A stretch of DNA of 43,880 nt, taken from contig JBPRGG010000173.1 in assembly GCA_051418075.1 (NCBI GenBank), forward strand, positions 1 to 43,880. Direction: 5' to 3'. The translations under genes and the position numbers were made by a program. The notes beneath the pieces are model-generated. The model had not been told where the DNA came from and did not search any database. It worked only from the letters and a program-made list of their open reading frames with translations. Below, one piece after another: positions 24,827 to 33,901 of the stretch. Source of the stretch: JBPRGG01 sp051418075. GTDB taxonomy: Bacteria > Bacteroidota > Bacteroidia > Cytophagales > Cyclobacteriaceae. Each line of letters opens with the position of its first letter. The first letter of the stretch is position 1.

Positions 24827-25249
24827 GTGAGGCTTGAGGTAAAAAAAGTAGAGGAATTATTAGATACTGCCAAAAAAATTATTGAATTTGCAAATGATCA
24901 AAAAGTGTGGTTGTTTGAAGGAGACCTGGGGGCTGGGAAAACCACTCTGATCAAAGCCATTTGTGAAATGATGGAAGTTGATGATGTGGTAAACAGTCCG
25001 ACATTTTCTATCGTTAATGAATATAACAATAAGAAGGGGGAAATTTTATATCATCTTGATTTTTACAGGTTGAAAAATGATATAGAAGCATTGGATATAG
25101 GTATTGATGAATATATTTCTTCTGGCAGGTATTGTTTTATAGAATGGCCCTCCAGAATTGAAAATTTATTGCCACAGGAAAATCTGTCTATTAAGATAGA
25201 TTTGGCAGCAAATGGATCCCGAATGATTAATTTGGTGAAAAATGACTGA
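24827..25249 (+). CDS. tsaE: tRNA t6A biosynthesis ATPase TsaE
   Basis: A 140-residue P-loop ATPase required, with TsaB and TsaD, for N6-threonylcarbamoyladenosine in ANN-decoding tRNAs. Walker A is EGDLGAGKTTLIKAI, followed by the family-typical NSPTFSIVNEY and YHLDFYRL. Length is normal. The start is a GTG 5 bp after the porX stop; there is no ATG before the conserved part. The end overlaps the alanine dehydrogenase start by 8 bp. Confidence 0.95.
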   Translation: MRLEVKKVEELLDTAKKIIEFANDQKVWLFEGDLGAGKTTLIKAICEMMEVDDVVNSPTFSIVNEYNNKKGEILYHLDFYRLKNDIEALDIGIDEYISSGRYCFIEWPSRIENLLPQENLSIKIDLAANGSRMINLVKND

Positions 25250-26468
25250 AAAAGGAAAATCAAGTTTTGAAGAACTGGCTAAGGAAACCAGCCTTTATCC
25301 CCAGGAATCTCTACTAAAAATCAAACATCACAAACATTCTTTATTCATTGGGATTCCCAGGGAAGTAGCCCTTCAGGAAAACCGGGTCTGCCTCACTCCA
25401 CAGGCAGTGAATCTACTGGTAAATAACGGTCATGAGATCTGGATTGAAACAGCAGCCGGAATGGGTGCAAAATTTACAGATACAGAATACAGTGATGCCG
25501 GGGCTAAGATCATTTATTCACATAAAGAGGTGTTCCAGGCTGATTTGATCCTGAAAGTAGAACCTCCTTCCCTGGAAGAAATTAATTATATAAAGTCTGG
25601 CAAGACCTTGTTTTCAGCCTTGCAGGTAGGAAATTTGACCCCCGATTTTATCCAGGCCCTGAATCAGAAAAAAATTACTTCCATCGCATTTGAAATGATT
25701 GAAGATAAAGTGGGAGGGATGCCTGTAGTACGGGCCATGAGTGAAATTGCCGGAAGTACAGTCATGTTAATTGCTGCTGAGTACCTTAGCAGTGTCAATG
25801 ATGGAAAAGGTATCATTTTGGGTGGTATCACCGGAGTGCCTCCTACCAAAGTTTTAATAATTGGGGCCGGTACGGTGGCTGAATATGCTGCAAGGGCAGC
25901 ACTGGGACTAGGCGTAGATATTCAGATATTTGATAATCAAATTTATAAGCTCAGACGCATCAAACATGCCCTGGGACATCAGGTTTTCACTTCTACTGTA
26001 GAGCCTTCCACCTTGCTGGAAAGCCTGAAAACAGCAGATGTTGTGATTGGGGCTAAAAGATCAGAGGATGGGCGTCACCGATACATTATTACCGAGGAAA
26101 TGGTGGGCCAGATGAAGCCCGATTCTATCATTATAGATGTAAGTATAGATCAGGGGGGATGTATCGAAACCTCGGAACTCACCACCCATGATAAACCTAT
26201 TTTTCGAAAATTTGATGTCATTCATTATTGTGTGCCCAATATTGCTTCAAGAGTAGCCCGAACCGCCACCTCAGCTTTTAGTAACATCTTTTCACCTATT
26301 TTACTACAGGCGGCTGATATGGGTGGGATCCAGGAAATGATCTTTAAGTATAAATGGTTTATGAAAGGTATTTACACCTATAAGGGAAGCCTGACCAATC
26401 AGCACATTGCCCGTAAATTTAATATGAAGCATAAAGACCTTAATTTGCTGATAGCAGCCAGAATGTAA
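25242..26468 (+). CDS. ald: Alanine dehydrogenase
   Basis: A 408-residue protein of the alanine dehydrogenase/transhydrogenase N-terminal family, which converts alanine and NAD+ to pyruvate, ammonia and NADH. The conserved start region is GIPREVALQENRVCLTP, with GHEIWIETAAGMGAKFTD. The NAD-binding fold has VLIIGAGTVAEYAARAALGLG, and RRIKHALG follows. The protein is about 35 residues longer at the N-terminus than typical Ald, as in other Bacteroidota copies. It overlaps tsaE and probably shares the porX transcript. Confidence 0.92.
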   Translation: MTEKGKSSFEELAKETSLYPQESLLKIKHHKHSLFIGIPREVALQENRVCLTPQAVNLLVNNGHEIWIETAAGMGAKFTDTEYSDAGAKIIYSHKEVFQADLILKVEPPSLEEINYIKSGKTLFSALQVGNLTPDFIQALNQKKITSIAFEMIEDKVGGMPVVRAMSEIAGSTVMLIAAEYLSSVNDGKGIILGGITGVPPTKVLIIGAGTVAEYAARAALGLGVDIQIFDNQIYKLRRIKHALGHQVFTSTVEPSTLLESLKTADVVIGAKRSEDGRHRYIITEEMVGQMKPDSIIIDVSIDQGGCIETSELTTHDKPIFRKFDVIHYCVPNIASRVARTATSAFSNIFSPILLQAADMGGIQEMIFKYKWFMKGIYTYKGSLTNQHIARKFNMKHKDLNLLIAARM

Positions 26469-26472
26469 CCAC

Positions 26473-26495
26473 AAAGCCTGAAGTAGCTGGCTTTT
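26473..26495 (+). terminator. Weak hairpin after ald
   Basis: AAAGCC and GGCTTT form a 6-bp stem with a 10-nt loop, and the stem ends in a run of T. The position just after the ald stop suits a terminator, but the stem is short. Confidence 0.3.
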
Positions 26496-26583
26496 CTGCA
26501 AATTTTTGATCACCACCTTTTAATTTTAATCCTAAAAATAACTAAGTTTATCCTTAAACCCATGGGATTTAAAGTTATTGAAT

Positions 26584-28122
26584 ATGATTCGTCATTTTAA
26601 GCATTTACTGTTTGTCATTAGTGTGGCAGCAATATTTACCTCTTGTAAAGAACCTGCATCCACCAAACCTAATATTGTATTGATCATGGCCGACGATATA
26701 GGTATTTCCGATATAGGCTGCTATGGTAGTGAGATCCAGACACCACACATTGATCGATTAGCCAGCGAAGGGGTTAGATTTACCACCTTTTATAATATGG
26801 CCAAATGCAACCCTACGCGATCTTCCATGCTGACCGGACTTTATCAGGGTGGAAATGGGGCCGTACACCTGGCTCATCTGACCCGCCAAGCCGGATATTT
26901 CAATATTATGAGTGGGAAGGAACATTTTGATGGCTGGATACCTGATTATTGTAAAGCAGAAAATGTATTTGATCATTCTTTTTACTTCTGGGCTACTACT
27001 GAGTACTTCCTGCCCCCTTCAGGAGCTTTTGAACGACCATTTTACCTGGAAGGGGAAGAATTGAAGGCAGATGAAATAATGTATGAGCGGGCTCCCATGT
27101 ATAAAACCGATTTTATTACTGATTATGCCCTTAATTGGCTGGATGAGGCATTTGAAAAAGAGGATCCTTTCTTTTTATATTTACCATATCATGCTGCTCA
27201 TTATCCTCTGCAGGCTCGTCCTGAAGATATTGCCAAATACCGGGGAAAATATAAAAAAGGTTGGGATGTACTGAGAGAAGAAAGGTATGAACGGATGAAA
27301 TCCTTAGGTGTTTTGCCAAAAAATGCCAGGTTGAGTTCCCCGGAAGGAAACCTGAACCAGTTCAGAGGTCCTCTGATCAGCAGTTATACCGATTATTATC
27401 CCTGGGATTCTTTGGGTGAAGCGCAACAGGATTCCCTGGACCTGGAAATGGCCGTTTTTGCTGCGATCATTGATCGTATGGATCAGAATATTGGCAGAGT
27501 GGTGGAAAAACTGGAAAAAAATGGCCAACTCGATAATACCCTGATCATGTTTTTGGTAGATAATGGTTCCTGCCCGTTTTATTCCAATAAAATTAAAGAT
27601 GTATCACCAGGTCCGGCCAATTCCTATTGGAGCTTAAGGTCTACCTGGGCCAATCTGGGCAATACACCTTATAGACAGTATAAACAATGCGGTCATGAAG
27701 GTGGTAGTCATACCCCTTTTATTGCTTTCTGGCCAGGAGTGATTGAACCGGGCACCATCACACCTCAGCCGGGACATGTAGTGGATCTGGCTCCAACATT
27801 CCTGGATGTGTTACAAATTTCGTATCCGGATTCAATTGAGGGATACCCGACCATTCCCCTGCATGGGGCTTCTTTGGTGCCTGTCTTTCAGGGAGAACAC
27901 CGAAACACACCGGAATATTTTATTTCGGGGCTGGATAAATTCAGGATGTTCAGAAGCGGAGACTGGAAAATAGTAAGAATGAATGGAGGACCATGGGAGC
28001 TCTACAATATGCAGGATGATCCCTCTGAGATCAATAACCTGGCTCCTGAAATGCCCGATCAGGTGAAAAAGCTGGATGGCCAATATCAGGAAGCCTGGTC
28101 TGGTATGAATCAATTACAGTGA
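26584..28122 (+). CDS. Lipoprotein sulfatase (formylglycine type)
   Basis: A 512-residue sulfatase of the alkaline-phosphatase superfamily. ATG 26584 gives a lipoprotein signal ending in AAIFTSC; a TTG two codons upstream is less likely. The metal-binding start is IVLIMADDIGISDIGCYG. The catalytic cysteine, to be converted to formylglycine, lies in the C-x-P-x-R motif of KCNPTRSSMLTG, so it belongs to the cysteine (S1) type. Later metal ligands are in LVDNGSCPF. It would desulfate a sugar or aryl ester in the periplasm. An SGNH hydrolase gene follows 13 bp downstream. Confidence 0.92.
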   Translation: MIRHFKHLLFVISVAAIFTSCKEPASTKPNIVLIMADDIGISDIGCYGSEIQTPHIDRLASEGVRFTTFYNMAKCNPTRSSMLTGLYQGGNGAVHLAHLTRQAGYFNIMSGKEHFDGWIPDYCKAENVFDHSFYFWATTEYFLPPSGAFERPFYLEGEELKADEIMYERAPMYKTDFITDYALNWLDEAFEKEDPFFLYLPYHAAHYPLQARPEDIAKYRGKYKKGWDVLREERYERMKSLGVLPKNARLSSPEGNLNQFRGPLISSYTDYYPWDSLGEAQQDSLDLEMAVFAAIIDRMDQNIGRVVEKLEKNGQLDNTLIMFLVDNGSCPFYSNKIKDVSPGPANSYWSLRSTWANLGNTPYRQYKQCGHEGGSHTPFIAFWPGVIEPGTITPQPGHVVDLAPTFLDVLQISYPDSIEGYPTIPLHGASLVPVFQGEHRNTPEYFISGLDKFRMFRSGDWKIVRMNGGPWELYNMQDDPSEINNLAPEMPDQVKKLDGQYQEAWSGMNQLQ

Positions 28123-28135
28123 TATTGAAAGGATT

Positions 28136-28867
28136 ATGACATTAATTTTAAAGCTAAAAAGTGTTTGGAGTATTTTAATAATGGGATTTTTCCTGCATTG
28201 GACACCATTTCAGGAGCCGGTTAGGATTTTGGCTGTTGGAGATTCTATTACTCAGGGTGGTAAACGGGATAGGCCGGAGTATACATACAGGCTTCCTTTG
28301 CAAATGCTGTTATTAAAAAATGGGCTGGCTTTCGATTTTATTGGTTCCCGGCAAAAAGGATTGCATGAGGATGCAGAATGGCCTGATCTTAATCAGGATA
28401 CCCCTTTTGATCCTGACCATGAGGGCTATTATGGAAATAAAACCAGGGATGTAGTAAGAAAAGTCAGAGAAGCTTTTGCTGATTATCAGGCTGTGCCTGA
28501 TATAGTCTTAGTCCACCTGGGTACCAATGATCAAAAACATGGAGATTTTGAAACAAATGTAGGTCAGCCGTTGCGGGAATTTATCGCATTTTTAAGACAA
28601 ACTAATCCTGAGGTGATCGTATTACTGGGTCATTTAAATTTTAATGGGGGAGAACCGGCTCTGGCTATCCGGCAGGTAGTGGAATCTGTAGCAAATGAAC
28701 TTGATCAACCGGAATCACCTGTGAAAACGGTTCATCATTACCAGGGCTGGATTGAACAACCAGATAAGGTATATACCGATACATTTGATTGGGCTCATCC
28801 TAATCTTAAGGGGCAGGAAAAAATGGCCTTTAATTGGTATGCTGCTATGAAAACTTACCTCAAGTAA
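28136..28867 (+). CDS. SGNH/GDSL-family hydrolase
   Basis: A 243-residue exported esterase-like protein. An N-terminal hydrophobic segment precedes block I ILAVGDSITQGG (catalytic serine). Block III is VLVHLGTNDQ and block V is DWAHPNLKGQ, with the catalytic Asp and His. The region between blocks I and III (GSRQKGLHEDAEWP, HEGYYGNKT) is like carbohydrate-active acetyl esterases of the SGNH type. With the sulfatase just upstream it may de-esterify a decorated polysaccharide (inference). Confidence 0.88.
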   Translation: MTLILKLKSVWSILIMGFFLHWTPFQEPVRILAVGDSITQGGKRDRPEYTYRLPLQMLLLKNGLAFDFIGSRQKGLHEDAEWPDLNQDTPFDPDHEGYYGNKTRDVVRKVREAFADYQAVPDIVLVHLGTNDQKHGDFETNVGQPLREFIAFLRQTNPEVIVLLGHLNFNGGEPALAIRQVVESVANELDQPESPVKTVHHYQGWIEQPDKVYTDTFDWAHPNLKGQEKMAFNWYAAMKTYLK

Positions 28868-29214
28868 TAGGGTATTATATAAAAAATACAATTTAGTGAG
28901 TTTGATTTCATGATCACGCCTTAGTATATTGACCATTCAAGTATAAATGTAATTATTTTGATACTGTATTAATTCTGGCCATTCTCGGAAGCAATTTTTT
29001 TTAACTTTTTTGTTAAAACCATCACCATATGACTATTTTTAAGCCATAAACCACAGGTTACGCCCTAATTATTTAAAAAGGTAGATTGGTCGATGCGAAA
29101 CCGTTATTCATCGAAAATCAAGCTGAGAATATTACAAAGCCAATAATTATTTGTATTTTAACTGTTGAGTTATATGTTTTTAAAGAAGTTATACTCAAAA
29201 AAGTTATAAAAATC
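28868..29214. other. Intergenic region before the TerB-like gene
   Basis: About 347 bp of AT-rich sequence without a convincing gene. It contains a 7-bp inverted repeat, TTTTAAC (28999-29005) and GTTAAAA (29012-29018), with an all-T loop, which could be a weak terminator for the sulfatase-hydrolase pair. It also holds TCGATG (29090-29095) facing CATCGA (29109-29114). No clear TAnnTTTG promoter with a proper -33 partner was seen. A longer reading frame from a TTG at 29086 into the TerB-like gene is not supported by any family similarity. Confidence 0.4.
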
Positions 29215-29610
29215 ATGAAAACAGTTATGGCAGAAAATTATGTACGTGATGGTTTCATATCCTTGTATTATCTTATGATCCACGCCGATGGTATTATTTC
29301 TCAAAAAGAAATTGAAATGGGTGAGTTAATGCGAAAAACTGAAATGATCGAGTCTAAGGATTTTGATTTTCACCTGAAAAGATATGAAAATATGGCACAG
29401 GAGGAAGTTTTGAACCTGTGTATCAGATCATTAAAACAATGTGATTATCAAACTCAGATTAAATGTGTAGCATGGATGTCTCATTTAGCCAATTCAGATG
29501 GTTTTATGGATCCGGAAGAGTGGAAATTGATATACAGGGTATATCATAAGGAATTAAAACTGAGTCTGGATGATATCCTGGAAGTACAAAAGCATTTACC
29601 CAAAAAATAA
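29215..29610 (+). CDS. TerB-like (tellurite-resistance TerB fold) protein
   Basis: A 131-residue, all-helical cytoplasmic protein. Two similar metal-binding-like turns are visible, HADGIISQKEIE near residue 25 and NSDGFMDPEEWK near residue 95, as in the internally duplicated TerB/DjlA-like fold. I chose ATG 29215 because the conserved helices begin right after it; the preceding 43 codons from a TTG look unrelated. TerB proteins sense metals or scaffold membrane stress complexes. No other ter gene is nearby, so this is an orphan copy. Confidence 0.7.
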   Translation: MKTVMAENYVRDGFISLYYLMIHADGIISQKEIEMGELMRKTEMIESKDFDFHLKRYENMAQEEVLNLCIRSLKQCDYQTQIKCVAWMSHLANSDGFMDPEEWKLIYRVYHKELKLSLDDILEVQKHLPKK

Positions 29611-29635
29611 AGGAAGGAGCCTGACCTCCTTCCTT
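29602..29635 (-). terminator. Intrinsic terminator for the 29662-32148 receptor gene
   Basis: A perfect 10-bp stem (AAGGAAGGAG at 29610-29619 and CTCCTTCCTT at 29626-29635) has a 6-nt loop. Read on the minus strand it is followed by TATTTTTT, a good intrinsic terminator. It overlaps the stop codon of the TerB-like gene and may also slow plus-strand transcription, where no T-tract follows. Confidence 0.75.
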
Positions 29636-29661
29636 GCTTGTTATCTCAACATTATTGGGGA

Positions 29662-32148
29662 TTAAAAATCTCCCATATTCATATCTATGCCTCCGCCTTC
29701 TCCTGTACCACTTCTATCTTTGCTTTTAAAGTTATTTATTTTATAACTTAAAGCCAGGCTGAAGATCCTTGGTTCTCTTTGAAACTGGAAGAAGTTCTTA
29801 AAATCAGGCCCATCAGCATTCACCTGAGTGGATGTAACATCAAATTTCATAGAACCCAGAATATCTCTGGCCTGAAGTGTGGCTGATAGTTTGCCATTCC
29901 AAAAATCCTGTCTCAGGGCCGCATTAAGCATATAAAAATCTCCTCTTTCTCCTTGGGCCGTAGCTGAAGGACCGTTATACATGCCGGTTAGCTGGATACG
30001 GGTGGTAGGGGTGATTTTCAGATTGCTGTTAAGTCTGAAATCATAATTATTGCTTTGGTTGGCTACTTCCTGTTCATTCAGATTTCCCTCCAGTTGATAT
30101 TTGTAAAAGTTGGCGCTGGTATTGATCAAAAGCCAATCAGTGGCTTCCCAGTTGATCATTAATTCTGCCCCCATGGTTTTTTCCCGGTTCAGATTGACAA
30201 ATTCCATCATCATGATATTTTCTTCGCTATCATACAACCGCTGAGTCCGGGTAAATACATTGTTGGTTTCCCGGAAATAAGATTCCAATGAAACAAATGA
30301 TACGCCAAACCGGTGTTGATAATTAAGTTCCAGAGAATTTACATACTCGGGTTCCAATTGAGGGTTACCTTGCCGGTAAGTGTTTCGGTTGTAGTAAGAG
30401 ATAAAAGGCTCCAAATAGTAACCCCGAGGTCGATTGATCCTGCGGCTATAACCTGCCTGGATCTGGTCATTTGTAGTGATATTTTTAGTCAGGTGGAATG
30501 ATGGAAAATAATCAAGTCTGTCTATCAGATATGGTTGGTCTGCCTGACCTTCTTTTACCGTTCTGTCTGTGTATTCTCCCCTGATGCCCAATTGATAGTC
30601 AAAACCAAATAAATTGTTGGAAAATGTAGCATAACCAGCATAAATGTTTCGGGTAAATTGATTACTATTATTAAAGAATGGATTCGATATCCACTGATTT
30701 AATTCGGGATCAAATTCCTGGAATAAGAATTCTTCCTGATCATTGTCATACCTGTACTGCAGCCCGGTTTCCAGTTTGCCCTGTTCAAATGGTTTGGTGT
30801 AATCTATTTGAGCTCTGAATTCATCTGAACCGCCAAATTCATTAGAAAAAATTCTAAATGGTTGATTATCTATTAGATCCCAAGCTGAATCAGTTGTGTA
30901 TTCATCATTAAAATCAGTATCTTCTCCATTGTAATTGTGAGCGTAAAAAGATAACGCCGATAATTCATGCCCTTTATCATCAAATTTATGCTGATAATTA
31001 AAATTTAACGAGTAAAAATCGCCTTCCCTCAGGGCATTACTGACATTGATCACATATTCAGGTTCGCCACCCAGGCTGGAATAGCTTTTTTGTCGGGCAG
31101 TGGAATTATTGCCAAATCCAAAGTAGCCATAATTGCCGGATAATGTCAAAGTCTGCCGATCATCGATGAAATAATCAAACCCTGCTTTCAGATCATATCC
31201 ATAGCGTCTCATGGTGCCTTCCATTTCTGTATCGATGAACTCCGATCTGTCATCGAATATGGTTTCCCGCTGCAGGTTTCTGGTCATAATAAACGATTGG
31301 TCATTCCAGTTTAATCCGCCAAACCAGTTAAATTTCCCGGTCCGGTAATTGAGCAGGGCATCGGCAGAATATTTATCCCGAACCCCTGCAGAAGCATTCA
31401 CAATACCATTCAATCCTGATTTGAGATTTTTTTTCATGATGATGTTGATAATACCACCTACGCCATCCGGATCATATTTGGCTGATGGATTGGTAATGAT
31501 CTCGATCCGGTCAATGGCGCTGGCTGGAATTTGCTGTAATGCATCACTTCCTTTTAAAACTGACGGCCTCCCGTCAATAAATACATTAAAGTTGGAACTT
31601 CCCCGGAGAGATACATTCCCTTCAATATCTACCCGAACTGAAGGAACATTTTCCAGCGCACTAGCGGCAGATCCTCCCCGGGCCATTAGATCCTGGCTAA
31701 CATTGATGATTTTTTTATCAATTTGATATTCTACCCTTTGCCTTTCAGCGGTGATTTCCACATTATTTAACTGGGTAGAGGCCAGTCCCAACTTTATGGT
31801 ACCCAAGTCAACAGCTGGGGTTTGGGCATTGATCTTAAGATCTGAAAATGTTTGCTTTTCATATCCAATAAAATTAGCTATCAGGTAATAGGTTCCATAG
31901 GAAAGCTGATTCAAGGCAAAAACGCCTTGCCCGTCTGTGATGGTGCCATCCACCATAGTGGAGTCAGAAGTTTTGTATACTATGATATTTGCATATTCCA
32001 GCGGTTGATTGACATCCTGATCCAGTACTAGACCTTTAACAGATCCTGTTGGAGACTTTGCCCCGGGTTGTCCTGATCCTGGCTGGCTGAAACCTGCCAA
32101 ATAAGTTATTTGAAGAATGGATAAAATTAATGTTGAGATTCGTATCAT
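29662..32148 (-). CDS. Outer-membrane beta-barrel TonB-receptor-like protein
   Basis: An 828-residue exported protein. A signal peptide (up to about AGFSQ) is followed by a carboxypeptidase-regulatory-like domain (SVKGLVLDQDVNQPLEYANI; about 35-115), a plug domain (ALENVPSVRVDIEGNVSLRG; VFIDGRPSVL; IDRIEIITNPSAKYDPDGVGG) and a beta-barrel of about 550 residues. This layout is that of the Bacteroidota outer-membrane beta-barrel family related to TonB receptors. The end is Gly-rich, finishing in MGDF. There is no SusD partner. The ligand cannot be inferred. Unlike the receptor at 12452-15583, it has no N-terminal helical segment. Confidence 0.9.
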   Translation of the reverse strand: MIRISTLILSILQITYLAGFSQPGSGQPGAKSPTGSVKGLVLDQDVNQPLEYANIIVYKTSDSTMVDGTITDGQGVFALNQLSYGTYYLIANFIGYEKQTFSDLKINAQTPAVDLGTIKLGLASTQLNNVEITAERQRVEYQIDKKIINVSQDLMARGGSAASALENVPSVRVDIEGNVSLRGSSNFNVFIDGRPSVLKGSDALQQIPASAIDRIEIITNPSAKYDPDGVGGIINIIMKKNLKSGLNGIVNASAGVRDKYSADALLNYRTGKFNWFGGLNWNDQSFIMTRNLQRETIFDDRSEFIDTEMEGTMRRYGYDLKAGFDYFIDDRQTLTLSGNYGYFGFGNNSTARQKSYSSLGGEPEYVINVSNALREGDFYSLNFNYQHKFDDKGHELSALSFYAHNYNGEDTDFNDEYTTDSAWDLIDNQPFRIFSNEFGGSDEFRAQIDYTKPFEQGKLETGLQYRYDNDQEEFLFQEFDPELNQWISNPFFNNSNQFTRNIYAGYATFSNNLFGFDYQLGIRGEYTDRTVKEGQADQPYLIDRLDYFPSFHLTKNITTNDQIQAGYSRRINRPRGYYLEPFISYYNRNTYRQGNPQLEPEYVNSLELNYQHRFGVSFVSLESYFRETNNVFTRTQRLYDSEENIMMMEFVNLNREKTMGAELMINWEATDWLLINTSANFYKYQLEGNLNEQEVANQSNNYDFRLNSNLKITPTTRIQLTGMYNGPSATAQGERGDFYMLNAALRQDFWNGKLSATLQARDILGSMKFDVTSTQVNADGPDFKNFFQFQREPRIFSLALSYKINNFKSKDRSGTGEGGGIDMNMGDF

Positions 32149-32485
32149 GCTATTTTGATTTTATGCAAGCAAAAATACAGAAACCGTATTTTACCTGAAA
32201 TTTTATTATACCAAAGGGGCTGATATTTCAACCAATGGTATGTTCCGGTCTATAAGCGTATTTTTAAATGATAATTGAGGAGGTATCTTTCAGAGCAGAA
32301 TTCGGAAACTGTAAATGATTGAAAATCAAATAATTAAATCAAGGAAACAATGCCTAAATGAATACAGGCTCAGAAAACCGGCGAAATCCAGACCTTTTGA
32401 TGAATTATTATCAGTTTTTTTACAAATTTGCCCAACAAACTTTTTAGGTTAAAGGTTGGATAAAGAATTAAATTGATTACAAATA
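32149..32485. other. Divergent intergenic region, no gene seen
   Basis: About 337 bp between divergent genes. Apart from the minus-strand -7 element at 32170-32177, I see no gene, RNA or clear repeat. A TTTG near 32426 followed by TTAAAGGTTGG could be a degenerate promoter for the plus-strand membrane-protein gene, but the -7 box does not fit the consensus. Confidence 0.4.
32170..32177 (-). promoter_or_regulatory. Putative -7 element of the receptor gene at 29662-32148
   Basis: On the minus strand this reads TATTTTTG, matching TAnnTTTG, 21 bp before the start codon. At the expected 20-bp distance upstream the sequence is ATTTC rather than TTTG, so the match is partial. Confidence 0.42.
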
Positions 32486-32926
32486 ATGTACAACATCATA
32501 TTAAATATTCATTCCATTTTACGATGGGTTTTATTATTATTATTATTAATCACTATTTTAAAATCATTGGCTGGATGGTTGGGAAACCACACTTATAAGC
32601 CTATGGATAACAAACTGGGCTTGCTCTCGCTTATATTTACCCATACCCAGCTGATATTTGGTTTGATCTTATATTTCATAAGTCCAATTGTTGCCACAGG
32701 TTTAAACGATATGGGTAACGCCATGAAATTACCTGAAATCAGGTTCTGGACCGTAGAACATATTGCCGGAATGCTGATAGCAATTGCTTTAATCACCATT
32801 GGCAGGATATCTTCCAAAAAGAAAAGCGCCTCCAGATCCAAACATAAAACGGTATTTATCTATTTTCTCATAGCCACCATCATCATGATAGCAATGATAC
32901 CCTGGGATCGTTTTGAAGGTGTTTAA
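32486..32926 (+). CDS. Small four-helix membrane protein, cytochrome b-like
   Basis: A 146-residue integral membrane protein with four predicted helices. Histidines lie in helices or at their ends (NIHSILRW, FTHTQLIFG, VEHIAGM), as in haem-b-binding four-helix proteins. Similar Bacteroidota proteins are usually annotated as hypothetical or cytochrome B. Haem binding is inferred only from histidine placement. The gene ends 11 bp before the dehydrogenase gene and is probably in the same transcript. Confidence 0.65.
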   Translation: MYNIILNIHSILRWVLLLLLLITILKSLAGWLGNHTYKPMDNKLGLLSLIFTHTQLIFGLILYFISPIVATGLNDMGNAMKLPEIRFWTVEHIAGMLIAIALITIGRISSKKKSASRSKHKTVFIYFLIATIIMIAMIPWDRFEGV

Positions 32927-32937
32927 ATATTTTAGCT

Positions 32938-33852
32938 ATGAAGGTATCCATTATCGGTCTGGGAAATGTAGGAGCCACCATTGCCTATACCCTGGTACTA
33001 AAAGGACTGGTCCAGGAACTGGTACTGGTCAATAAAGAAAAAGAAAAGGCCCGGAGTGATGCCTTTGATTTGATACATACACTGGCTTTTACTGAACATA
33101 CTATCCTTATTAAAGCCGGGGATTATGAAGATATCGCCGGTTCTGATATTGTGATCCTTACCCTGTCAGTACCCTGGCAAAGTCATTTTACCAGCCGATC
33201 AGACCTTACCCCGGGAAATATCAACCTGTTCAAAGAGGTACTTCCTCAAATCGTAAAATATGCTCCTCAAGCATTATTTATGGTGATCACTAATCCGGTG
33301 GATGTAATGACCTATTTTACTCTGAAGATTACGGGACTCGAAGATCATCAGGTTTTTGGTATTGGTACTTTAATAGACAGTGCCAGATACAGAAAGTATT
33401 TATCTGACCTAAAAGGCATTCATCCGGATGATATTCGGGCCTATATACTGGGAGAACACGGAGATAGCCAGTTTGCCGCCTTAAGTATTGCCTATGCCGG
33501 AGGAGAAAAGATCAAAGAAGAAGCTGTTGCAGCGGAAGCCTTTATATCCTCCACCTATTCAGCTTATGAGATAGTGAAAGGGAAAGGATATACCAATTTT
33601 GGCATATCAATGGCAGCTTCTTTAATGATAGAAACTATATTCTTGAATAACAATCGTACGATTCCGGTAAGTACCCTGATCCATGACTTTTGGGGAATCT
33701 CTGATGTTTGTGTATCTGTACCGGCTGTAATCGGCAGAAATGGTATTGTAAGATGGATCAAGCCTGATTTAAATGATGCTGAAATTGCCGCTTTCCAAAG
33801 ATCAGCCCAAATTGTTCAGGCTGAAATCAATAAACACAAGCAATTACTTTAA
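32938..33852 (+). CDS. L-lactate/malate dehydrogenase family protein
   Basis: A 304-residue NAD-dependent 2-hydroxyacid dehydrogenase of the LDH/MDH family. The NAD fold starts with IIGLGNVGATIAYTL. Substrate-binding arginines are in TSRSDL and IDSARYR, and the catalytic histidine is in LGEHGDSQ. Gln81 lines up with the lactate-specific position (Arg in malate enzymes), so lactate dehydrogenase is favoured, but the active-site loop WQSHFTS is unlike the usual QKPGET. The acidic residue that normally ends strand 2 and holds the adenosine ribose is Asn32 here, which may relax cofactor choice. Confidence 0.87.
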   Translation: MKVSIIGLGNVGATIAYTLVLKGLVQELVLVNKEKEKARSDAFDLIHTLAFTEHTILIKAGDYEDIAGSDIVILTLSVPWQSHFTSRSDLTPGNINLFKEVLPQIVKYAPQALFMVITNPVDVMTYFTLKITGLEDHQVFGIGTLIDSARYRKYLSDLKGIHPDDIRAYILGEHGDSQFAALSIAYAGGEKIKEEAVAAEAFISSTYSAYEIVKGKGYTNFGISMAASLMIETIFLNNNRTIPVSTLIHDFWGISDVCVSVPAVIGRNGIVRWIKPDLNDAEIAAFQRSAQIVQAEINKHKQLL

Positions 33853-33901
33853 TATTTCATTCTTCCCTGCCTATCTAATAGCTTACCTAATTAATTATTC
33901 C

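Noticed and set aside
28868..29214. Riboswitch or small RNA in the spacer
   Set aside because: Only short AT-rich inverted repeats are visible; no known riboswitch core could be recognised.
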